Below, in pieces: positions 48,611 through 58,622 of a DNA stretch of 64,000 nucleotides. The stretch's first letter is position 1, and the number at the start of each line of letters is the position of its first letter. The DNA is from Branchiostoma lanceolatum. Taxonomy: Eukaryota; Chordata; Leptocardii; Amphioxiformes; Branchiostomatidae. Position numbers and translations under genes: made by a program. The DNA lies in the NCBI RefSeq assembly GCF_035083965.1, contig NC_089738.1:18254734-18318733 (forward strand), written 5' to 3'. Below the pieces are notes generated by a model. That model was not told the origin of the DNA. It made no database searches and saw only the letters and a program-made list of their open reading frames with translations.

Positions 48611-49049
48611 TCGTATCGCAGGACATACGTGCGCGTGCGCATGCATAGCACGGCCAGTTCGTATTTAATCTAATCTGAACCAATCATCACGCCATATAGA
48701 GGAGAAGTCACAAACCAAACAATCAGTTGTGTTATATATATCAGCTTACTGTCGCGGAACCTAGAAAACCCTGACCCTCATCTCTTTCCTCATGACATCA
48801 CGCCCTGTTTTTATTTAGGCTAAGCCAATTATCACGCCATAAAGTGGGGAAGTCACAAACCAAACATAACTAGAGTTCCACGACCTCATACCTTCGCCAA
48901 ATAATCTTAACCTTTATGACTGACGTAGAGGGAGTGTTTCTCATCAATTATAAATCATACCAGTTGATTGTCTTAAAATATAACATGTCCAAAGTATGAG
49001 CCTAAAAAATTATGAGCTTAACAAAGAAGGTTGTGCTAATATTTGTCAT

Positions 49050-49600
49050 CAGTTATGCAAATGAGGCCCTTATGAACATATTTAATTCAACGATGTTCAC
49101 ATTCACATAACTTCCCGATGCCACAAAAAAAGTATTAAATGTATGAAATTGCCGTCATTTGCCAGTGTGGAATAATAGAAGTTACTCATTAAGTATGCAA
49201 ATTAGGCCCACATTTGCATATTTTCTATCTATTAACAGTCCTCTCTTCCTCAGTTACAATTTGAATAGTCATACCATGGAACAAAGTGGATTTTTAAAGA
49301 TGCCTCATTAATTATGCAAATTAGAATCTGATTTGCATAATTATCGTTTAATCATACTAAGCATCACACAAGCTATCCATATACCAAAAATCATGACCAT
49401 CCATCAAGGCCATCTTGTTATAGTATTTTCTCATTAATTATGCAAATGAGGTCTTCATTTGCATAGTTCATATCAATTAATATTTCTCTCTTCCTCAGTT
49501 ACATATGTCACATGTTTCAGAGTCCTATCATGGAATTTGGCGGATGTATAAACTTTCCTCATTAATTATGCAAATTAGATACTGATTTGCATAAGAAGTA
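49050..49600. repeat. Five ~125-bp units with inverted POU octamers
   Basis: ATGCAAAT at 49055, 49195, 49314, 49440 and 49568; ATTTGCAT at 49212, 49331, 49457 and 49585. Most units read CTCATTAATTATGCAAAT followed 9-10 bp later by ATTTGCAT. The array lies 0.7-1.25 kb upstream of the gene 4 ATG. Confidence 0.7.
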
Positions 49601-49659
49601 TCTAATCATGTACATCATCACTCAAGCTATCTACCTACCAAAAATCATTACCATCCATC

Positions 49660-50035
49660 AAGCCCTTCTTGAGTTATTCTTTTTCAAAGTCAGACGCAAA
49701 ACCTGCTCCTGCAGTTCCAAAAAAGCCGCTAGGGGGCCCAAACCCGTACCACTTACTCTCTGTCCAAGGATCTATGTACCACTCAAAAATCAGTTCCATA
49801 GCATGTCCAGAACACAAGATATCAAAACAGGAAGTTCCGCTGCAGTACCGTAAGAAGCCGCTAGGGGGCCCAAAATCTAATCGTTTTCAGGTCACATCAA
49901 AACCTACCAACATACCAAATATCAAAACAATCCACCAAGGCGTTCTTTAGTTATTCTGGTCCACTACAAACAGACAGACAAACAAACAAACGCTACCCTC
50001 TGCATAACCTTCTCGGCGAAGGTAATTATGTAACG
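49660..50035 (-). repeat. Dispersed repeat, GGGGGCCC-containing, no microsatellite
   Basis: Two internal copies of GCCGCTAGGGGGCCCAAA (49724, 49857), AACATACCAAATATCAAAAC, TTCTTTAGTTATTCTGG, CAGACAGACAAACAAACAAA and CTTCTCGGCGAAGGTAATTA. It shares its GGGCCCAAAATC and ACCAAATATCA modules with 42447-42745. Confidence 0.55.
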
Positions 50036-50439
50036 TTATATCAGCTTACTGTTGCGTAACTAGAAAACCCTGACCCTTATTTTTTCCTCATGACCTCAGT
50101 GAAAAACGACCTGCAGACCGATCTGAGCTTCTCGTGAACGGTTCAAAACCTTTGTCAAAAGTCTTTTGTTTTATTATCTTTTATTGACTTTTCACAAATT
50201 TCACATTCGACTGTTCTAATTTCGTTAGGGAGGTGTCCATATGTGTTCATAAGACGTACGATATTTTGTGATGCGTTTTTTTTACAGAAGCAATAGCAAA
50301 ATCGACCGTCGGAGAGAATGTGCCTGTACGGTATCTCTTTCCGTCACATGGCAGCTGAAAGTTGCACGACACCCTCACGACTGCCCCAAGAATGTCCTCA
50401 ACCTGTTGTCGCACACCTGTCGCACAACCGCTCACACGA

Positions 50440-50826
50440 TATACATAGAATACAACACGGTGTATCGGAGGACGATCCGACCCGCGCGGGAGGGCTGGGA
50501 CCGAGGGTGATGCGGGATACACCGTGTTGTATTTCATTTATGTCATACCCACCCGAGAAAACACACATTTCAATGCGAAATGCGCCAGAAGTTGAGAGAG
50601 TTTTGTGTCCTCGAACAAAAAAACTGTAACAACATAATTTGATTCCAACCTCCGAATCCAGTATTCGAATCTTCGACGGCGGAGCAACCGGCGCGCTCGA
50701 AATGCATTCTAAATATTCTATGGAAGCCCGTGTTATACAACTTAGAACCCCGTGTGATACGGAAAAATATCACACGGTCCGGAACACCCGTACCGAACGT
50801 TTTAGCGGCCCAGGTATGACATAAAT
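50440..50826. mobile_element. About 390-bp dispersed element C, copy 2 (inverted)
   Basis: Reverse orientation of 40384-40775, with the terminal hairpin AATACAACACGGTGTAT / ATACACCGTGTTGTATT intact at 50450-50533. No long frame is conserved between the two copies, so it looks non-coding. Confidence 0.7.
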
Positions 50827-50839
50827 CCATACATGGACG

Positions 50840-51250
50840 CGAAATGGACATTTTCTACACATCGACGAGTCTTCCTTTTATCCGAGAAAATATTTCCTCT
50901 GACCAAACATAGCTGACCTCGAGATAACACCGTGGGAATTAAGGCATCCGTTCTCCTGATCAAAACGCAAACATTGAAATAACGGCAGAACAGCTGATCA
51001 GAAAGAAAACAACGTGATAATTTACTGATTACGTTAAAAAATGTAGCTATGTGAAGAAATGTCAAGGCGAAAGCTCAGGGCAGTCAAGTTAAAGCCAAGG
51101 TCAAAGAAAAAATGACAGGAGGCCTTATTGATATATTTTGTCTCTGAAAACGGCATCATCAAAGTGAAACACCGCTAAGACGCTTATGGGGGGGGGGGAG
51201 GCTAGAAAGCAACGCTTCACTGTAAGATTTTGAACATCGAAACGACTGGA
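50840..51250. other. Intergenic, no gene seen
   Basis: Unremarkable sequence between element C and the ACTC satellite, with a G run at 51190-51198. Confidence 0.35.
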
Positions 51251-51258
51251 CACGCCTT

Positions 51259-51690
51259 TTGACTTCACTCACTCACCCACTCACCCACTCACTCACCCAC
51301 TCACCCACTCACTCACCCACTCACCCACTCACTCACTCACTCACCCACTCACTCACTCACTCACTCATTCACTCACTCACTCACTCACTCACTCACTCAC
51401 CCACTCACTCACTCACTCATTCACTCACTCACTCACACACTCACTCACTCACCCACTCACCCACTCACTCACTCACTCGCCCACTAACTCACTCACTCAC
51501 TCATTCACTCACTCACTAACTCACTAACTAACTCACTAACTAACTCACCCACTCACTCAAACACCCACCCACCCACTCACTCAATCATTCCCTCATTCAC
51601 TCACCCACCCACTCAATCATTCATGCATTTACCTACGTACTCACCCACTCACTCACTCACTCACTCACTCACTCACTCACTCATTCACAC
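51259..51690. repeat. (ACTC)n / ACCCACTC satellite
   Basis: About 430 bp of CACT units with CACC, ATTC and TAAC variants; it resumes briefly at 51908-51962 beyond the fold-back element. Its translation as THSLTHSL repeats is not meaningful. Confidence 0.9.
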
Positions 51691-51693
51691 ATT

Positions 51694-51886
51694 CACCCTA
51701 GCCTCCGTTGCAGGCTCTGAACCGGCTTTTTGGGGGGCTAAATGATACACTTTTTGCAGCCAGCCCGTAACTATCAGCCAACCCCGTAACTATCAGCCGG
51801 CTGATAGTTACGGGGTTGGCTGGCTGCAAAAAGTGTATCATTTAGCCCCCCAAAAAGCCGGTTCAGAGCCTGCAACGGAGGCTACA
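51694..51886. mobile_element. Near-perfect fold-back element in the ACTC satellite
   Basis: Left end CTAGCCTCCGTTGCAGGCTC, right end GAGCCTGCAACGGAGGCTA. Arms of about 85-90 bp match except for a 12-base CGTAACTATCAG duplication in the left arm; the centre is CAGCCGGCTG near 51800. It is inserted in, and so younger than, the satellite. Confidence 0.8.
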
Positions 51887-51962
51887 TTCACCCACTTTCT
51901 GAACTGAACCTCACTCACTCACTAACTCACTAACTTACTAACTCTCTCACTCACTCACTCAC

Positions 51963-53354
51963 AGAACCTTGCCCAAACAGTCCGCAGTGGTGTCAAGGCC
52001 AGCAGCCCCAGGCAGAACAAAAGAAGTGACATAACAGACCGGATGTCAGCTTACAAACAGAATGACGTCGTTCTGCTGCCTGTGGCGATTGGCGAACACC
52101 ATGTCACCTTGGCCTTCACATGAAAACATACGTCGTGTAAATGATAATTCATCATTACCACTGAGAATGATATACGTTAAACGCTAACTCAACATGTTGA
52201 TTTATTTAGTATACTTGTATGTAGGTAAGTTCATTTACTTGTTTGTATGTATAGTTGTAGAAGACCTTGCGAAACTCGCTTCACTTTTGATGTACAACCG
52301 AAGACTACAAAAGAAAAAAAAAAATTCCTGTCTTTCGCTTGGGGCCCAAAATGTGACTTCGATAACATCGACCGACGTCATTCCGCAATGAACAAAGAAT
52401 GATAGATAGAAATCTAAAAGGCGGTGTCGCCCACATTTGTCACGGGTCACAAGGCAGGTATCAACTTTGTCACGTAATATCGACGGGGCGTCATATGCTT
52501 TTGTACCTGGGTAGTACACACAGACAACATTGTCGTGCCTTCTTCCAAATTCGGATTACCTTGAAGTTTTGACGCAGGTAAGTCGATTTAATCTCATGAT
52601 ACAATCTCTGTTTGGACAAGGATCTATTTTGAATTTGTGTGTTCTCTTGCTCTGTTTGAACGACCTTGTGTTGATATTTGAAGCTAAAAACCACTGGGCA
52701 AAGGCGTGGACATTTATATACAGGACATCCAGATTCAGTAGTGTCGTTTGCCAGTCAGCAGTTATAAGAACATCGGTCCAGCCGCCGTCTGAAAAACTAC
52801 TTTAGAAACGATCATGCATGTGTCCTTGAGAAAATGGAAGGAAAATGATCATGAGTTAATGATAATAATTATGATTGGAACCATAACGATTATGACAATG
52901 TTTCAGTGGGGCAGTACTCCTGTTAGGCCAAACTTAGGTCAGCCGTCTAGACTATTAAATCCGTTGGGGCTTGTGCGTGGCTAGCTTCTTATTTATGAAA
53001 GTCGTATCCTAATACCTGTCGATGCCATAGTTCTGTTTTAAAAGGTACACGTCTGACGATAGCAGCAAGGATTGGTGTTGAATAATTGATAAGTATGTGG
53101 GTATATCACACTTCACTTAACCCCCTATCACTTCTCGGGTGTGGCTCATTCCCTAAGCCTACTGCATGGGATAATTAACTCATTGGTAACGTTACACATA
53201 CATGCATGATCAGCTTTCAATGCAGATGATGGTCTGTTATTGCAATATTTTATGTCAATATAGAACTAGCAGTAGTGCCTCTCTGGTGTTGATAAACCTA
53301 CATGCGCTTACCGAGTAGTAATTTCGTTCATCTTCGTAACAAGTTCGAGGCAAG
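51963..53354 (+). other. 5' flank of EF-hand gene, no gene seen
   Basis: Non-coding sequence with no recognised repeat. No confident core promoter was identified. Confidence 0.35.
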
Positions 53355-56300
53355 ATGGCAGAAGCAAAGACCCGCCTGACCAGTGAGAAACAGACGAACC
53401 TGTATAAGAAGTGTTTCGCCATGTTGGACAAGAGCAGGGACGGGTTCATCTCACCAGCCGAACTGGGGCCTGCACTGGCCGCGCTCAGCATAGACCCCAG
53501 TCCGGGACTCATAAAGGTAGGCGTTTGTTATCAAAAACATGTTCCCTATTCTATTCTATTCTATTCTATTCTATTCTATTCTATTCTATTCTATTCTATA
53601 GCTATTCTATTCCATTCCATTTCTTCCTACTCTATTCCATTCTATTCTATTCTATTTTTCTATTGCATTTTCTTTTGTTCCATCCTATTCTATTCCATAC
53701 CATTTTACTTCATTCTATTCCGTGTATTCTTATTATTACATTCTATTTGCTATTCTATTCCACTGCTGTTCTATTCTGTTCCATATCAGTCTGGTTCATT
53801 CTTTTCCGCGTATTCCATCTATCATTACTTTCTATTTCCTATTTCATTTTATTCTATTTCATATCCTATTCTATTCTATTCTATTCTATTCTATTCTATT
53901 CTATTCTATTCTAGAATTTCCACTACACCCATCTACAAAATTATATTCTTCAAAGGGCTTTTACGTCCGACTCTCCTCAAACATGGTGTCTCTAGATCTG
54001 GCTTAACGTGCCCAAAGACCTGTATTACTATTACTGTATTAGAAACATTGGCCGCCAGTCTATCCCCCATTGTTAGACCTTAGATTGTTATGTGTACACG
54101 TACTGGATAGCTGTCAGGTGCCATATCCTGTCCATATGTTGATTAGCATACAACAGTGAATGATTGTGTTCTAGATCTTGCCGTTATTACCCTTTCGAGA
54201 GGCCGAAGAGCCACTGGCACTGTCGTGTACTGCCAATCATTATTTTGGTTAACAAAGATTTTTCAGCACCAACGCTGAATCATGTGTGCCTGTTGAAGTT
54301 TGACTATTTGTCCAGGAACATTTTTCTGTAGGGTGTGCTACATGATCAGGTCCTCAGACAGGCGTTGCCTCGTTCACGGTTGACTCATACCGCGTCACAG
54401 CGATTGTCTGTCATTTTGAACGCCGTTTTCCCCGAGGGCTTAAATTGTCTGCTATTAGAAATTGCCAATGTTAAGCCCTGGGCCAATGGAAGAGATACAA
54501 TCAAAGGGACAGGGTCAACGATTTAGAAGCGATCTTTTCTTCTTTGAAAAATCCATTTGACAGACGAAGTTCAACTGGGGGGTCAGAGGTGAAAGGTAAT
54601 AACGTCCGTCTAGTTGACGCCGGGATGAGGTGTGGGGTGCTGTGACAGATGGAGAATGGCACCCGACATAAGTCAAGTCAAGTGGGGTGCTGTGGCAGTA
54701 CGGTGGTATGTCGCCAGGGGGCGTCCATGGTCGGCGAGTCAGTTTCGCGTCGATAACCAACATTTACCAAGAACATCTTTATACTAGTAATGTCCTTGGG
54801 TTTCCGTAACGTTTCAACGGTGGCAAACATATGGCCACGTGAAAGAGCCTGTGCGTATTGTTTGGATTTCTAGAGGTATCTATTTGCCCTGTAATGATTT
54901 TATGAAAGTAGCCTAACCACGGTTTAAACTCTTCAATTGGCAAGTAAACTAACTTGATTCCTAATGTGTATTTAAGAATTTGATTTGACAATTTCAATGC
55001 AATACGATTTTGATTGATAAACTATTTTGATTGATCGATACATTGATAGATTGATTAATCGATTGATGAATGGGTTGGCTGCAAGTTTGTTGTTTGATAA
55101 TTACTTGAGTGGTTGTTCGGTTGGTTGATTGGTTGGTTAATCGTTCAAATTAACAACTAATTGATAGATTAACTAATTAGATTGTCAATTAATTGATGGA
55201 TTGACTGATGGATTGATGGTTGGATAGATGACTGATGACTTGAATGATTGATTGATTGATTGATTGATTGACTGACTGGTTACTTGATTGGTTGGTGGGT
55301 TGGTTGGTTGGTTGATTAGTTGGTTGGTTGGTTGGTTGGTTGGTGGTTGGTTGGTGGTTGGTTGGTTGGTTGGTTGTTTTGTTGATTGCTTGATAAATCT
55401 CTACCCCAGGAGACGATCCGGGTGTTCGACGTCGATGAAAACGGGAAGTTGGACTTTGATGAGTTCGTGACCTTCATGACGCACATGAAGGAGATCATGT
55501 CGCCCGAACCCAAGTTTCTCATGGAGGCCTTCAAAAGTTTTGATAAGGTAACATTTCAGTTCGTTTATTTCTTAATTTGTTTATATATTTGTTAACTTGA
55601 TTGAATATTTGTTTATTTGTTTGTATATTTGTTTAGTTCTTTGTTTGAGCCCTTTAATGAAGAGCTCATTTCTTTTAGGTCATGAGGGTCAGACGAAATA
55701 CGATAAAGATACAGATCAACTGAAGTCGTGATAAATCGAATATAATCCATTTGAACGGGCCTAGTAGCTAAACGAATATGAGTGTGAGCAGTCTGACACC
55801 TGCGAATATTAGAAAATTCGATACACTGAAGCATCATATTCATGACATAATGATGACTATTTCTCGCATTTTAAACCTGGTAAAACTAATCAAACTGATT
55901 AGCATACAAAGCAAATGCATTTTACAGGTATACATAGTTTTACACGATTTTGTCTGTGCTATAACTAGCACCGTCTCTTTTAATAGTTTCAGTACTTAGA
56001 AACGTACCCCACAATAGTTTCTATGGTTCATCAACAGCTAATGCGGCAGAATTCGTGTATACCTGATAATTCCTACAGTTCCAGATGAAATGTTGTAACT
56101 GCTCATTTTCCTTTTTTCAAATCTGTTTTTAAGGACGGCAACGGCACCTTAGACAAACAAGAAGTAAAGGGCGCCATGGCCACAATCGGGAGGAACTACA
56201 ACGACGAGCAAATAGACAAACTCTTTCAGGTAAGCAATGCGAGGCAACAGTTACTCAAGCAACTAGGTAACATATGACAACGGTCAGACGTTTCAGACAG

Positions 56301-57055
56301 CATCCACAGTCTTTCTTCAATGACTGTTTTTCATGATCTTTGAGGTAATGAACCTAGTATGTAATCATGCAGATTGAGTTCTATGGCTTAATATCTTATC
56401 AAAGGATGCCAATTCTCACCAAGTTATCTTTTGTTCTGAATATGCATATACGACGGTCATCATCTTTTTTTATAAATTGTAGATAGCTATTGGCATTGGA
56501 AAAGGGTGGTGCTTGTTGTATCCAAAAAGCGCTCTCTATCCAACATCCGCTCTGGAGCAGTTTTGGGATATCCCAAACACGTCCCAAGCCAAGACTGCAG
56601 GTTTGGGATATCCCAGATGTACCCCAGCGGAGCGCGTCTTGGATAACCAAGGCTGCACCGGAAGGAGCACATTTTGGATATCCAAAAATGTCTCTACTTG
56701 GCAACAATTCTGTTCGGCGACACTTCTGGATAGCACAGTGCTTTTGTATGCCCCTTCAGCTTAAAAAATACATCTGTGTTTTTGCAGTTTTATTTAAAAA
56801 CAGGATAACAGGATGATTTAAAGATACTGTATATTTTCATGATTTTGGCAATACCTTTGGTTAAGACTAACGATGACCTTAAAACTCAGAGACGTGTCTA
56901 TATTTCTCCAGCTGTTTGACGCCAACGATGACGGAGTCCTCCAGTACGAGGAGTTTGTGGAGCTGATGAACCCCAGGAGGACCAGGCAGCTTCCCCCGCA
57001 GGCTGGGTGTGAGGAGAAGATCATCCAGAACTTAGAACAGGACACCGAAATCTGA
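53355..57055 (+). CDS. Four-EF-hand calmodulin/troponin C-like protein, 179 aa, 4 exons
   Basis: Calcium-binding sensor by family. Exons 53355-53516, 55410-55547, 56134-56229, 56912-57055; all introns GT-AG and phase 0. EF loops: [12 protein letters not shown] (25-36), [12 protein letters not shown] (61-72), [12 protein letters not shown] (99-110, split across the exon 2/3 junction) and [12 protein letters not shown] (135-146). All four have D at position 1, G at 6 and E at 12, so all should bind calcium. Loop spacings of 36, 38 and 36 match the paired-lobe layout of calmodulin and troponin C. It is longer than calmodulin (148) through an N-terminal extension and a 33-residue C-terminal tail ([17 protein letters not shown]...). 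Neither a troponin nor calmodulin orthology call is possible by eye. The start is the first ATG, with context AAG-ATGG. Confidence 0.88.
53543..53915. repeat. (TATTC)n pentanucleotide satellite
   Basis: Pure ATTCT units at 53548-53597 and 53865-53912 with degenerate units between, directly after the exon 1 donor of the EF-hand gene. Confidence 0.9.
54560..54685 (+). mobile_element. LINE 3' end fragment
   Basis: GACGCCGGGATGAGGTGTGG, GACAGATGGAGAATGGCACC and CGACATAAGTCAAGTCAAG. The same family end as 41880-41930. Located in intron 1 of the EF-hand gene. Confidence 0.45.
55010..55385. repeat. TTGA/TTGG tetranucleotide tract
   Basis: Degenerate GATTGATT units pass into pure GGTTGGTT near 55290-55378, ending 25 bp before the exon 2 acceptor at 55409. 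Confidence 0.85.
56520..56710. repeat. Cluster of GGATATCC palindromes in intron 3 of the EF-hand gene
   Basis: TTTGGGATATCCCAAA-type palindromes near 56560 and 56602, TTGGATAACCAA near 56637 and TTTTGGATATCCAAAA near 56674, about 35-40 bp apart. Confidence 0.65.
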
Positions 57056-57120
57056 TAAAGACAGTGCTACGACTGGAGAAGATCATCCAAAACTTAGACG
57101 AAGGCACCATAAACTAACAT
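57017..57120 (+). repeat. 62-bp tandem duplication over the EF-hand gene stop codon
   Basis: GAGAAGATCATCCAGAACTT (from 57014) recurs as GAGAAGATCATCCAAAACTT (from 57076), each followed by AGA, then GACACC or GGCACC. The 62-bp offset puts the second copy out of frame. Confidence 0.7.
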
Positions 57121-58622
57121 TCCCGTAGAACTTTTTGCCTATCCGAAAACGTGTTTGATTTGTGATTTTGTACTATCTATAATGCATGACGTAGCCTATA
57201 CTGTTAATTCTTACGTTATAAGCCCGATTTTAAGATATAAACCACATGCACAGAAAGCATATGGCGCCTGTTGTTATTATTTCAGGGAAAACTTAGCAGA
57301 ACTGGGGCATTCTAACTATTTTGATGTGTGGTCGGGGCGATTCGCTCTGTAGCTCTAGAATGAGTAGGAAACACATATATTCATCATCATCATCATCCGT
57401 CGACCTCAGCAGCTGAGGACGGGGCGAGCCCTTGTACAACCGAGGCCCACATCAGTCTGTCTGACATGGCTGCTCCCAAGTACTCCAACTCAATCCCTGT
57501 GTCCCTTGAGATATATATATTCATAAACTAGAACAACGTTTCCCTTTCATTGCGAGATTTGGATGCAAAATCTAAGGGACAAAGTAACAGATTAAATCGG
57601 TAGCTGCAATCTGTGATTGTAGAAGGCAAAGTTCTCTCAACAGTACGGAATGATTCTCACTTGCTAACGTTGTCTTCTACAGGGTGTAAGAAACCCTACT
57701 ACTCTTTGTCGCCAGGTGGCGTTGCGGTCAGAAAACTAAAGACATACAAACAATTATGTGTACGCAATGCAATACTCCAATACGTGGATACTAAAGAGGT
57801 CGAAATCTATGGGTCATGAATCTTCAGTTTACAAAATTGTACAGGGGTGTCATTGTAATTCATTGTCATTGAGACCTGGCATTTGTATTATCCTGTATTT
57901 GCTTTTAATGTTGCATTCGCTGTTGCAAAGGATATGTACAACACAACAATGTTTTTCGAACTAGATAAGGAACACTTTCTCTGCTATGTCATGATTCTAT
58001 ATAAAATACATTTTGTTAAATGTGATTGTAAATGTGTACGTCCTCAATGTCATATCATACAATGTTCGGATGTGCTTCTATCCTGTAAAGGTACAAGTCA
58101 TACTATGAAAGAGACTGAATCAAGATGATCAATCAAATTATGGGAACTGCAAAAAAACGAATTCACATCCCATATATTTTGAAATTTCAATTGTCAAATC
58201 AATAACCCGTTACTCTTGGTTCAATATTAGTTTGCATTGCTTTCCGCATATGTTCCTGCTCACTGTTCACTCCAAGGGTCTGCCAATACGAGTACATCGC
58301 TGCTGACAGGTCGAATTCGTAAATGCTCTGTCAGCAAACACTCGTACATAAGTGTGATATGAGAACTTTAACCTCAATGCGCTTTGAATTCATCAGTGTC
58401 ATAACCCTTCATTCAGCGCGATCGATGATGAGCCAGAAAAGAGAAAAGTCGGACAAGCAACAAAGCTCGCCGCCGAGCTACGTTTTGATAAAAAGGTAGC
58501 GTTGATACGAGTTGCGACAAGCGTTACACATTGACTGATGAAAAAAGTGATAATTGATTACAGTGTATACATGGTATCAAAGTCAGTCCATGGCCAAAAT
58601 CATATTTAGAGTAGACCGATAA
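57121..58622. other. Intergenic between EF-hand gene and two-TM gene
   Basis: The stretch 57375-57510 reads, on minus, a LINE polymerase tail fragment (VVQGLAPSSAEVDG, then ATGATG repeats). The rest is unique-looking with short frames only. No gene seen. Confidence 0.4.

Noticed and set aside
51259-51519. Long THSLTHSL open frame
   Set aside because: Translation of the ACTC satellite; low complexity and no start or splice context.
51259-51690. Possible CRISPR-like array, also considered for 14530-14920 and 25974-26210
   Set aside because: Units are short tetranucleotides or 10-mers with uneven gaps in an animal genome, with no cas genes.
53517-54083. Continuation of EF-hand exon 1 as a 242-codon frame
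   Set aside because: Read-through of the (TATTC)n intron; the GTAGGC donor at 53517 and the EF-hand spacing show it is intronic.
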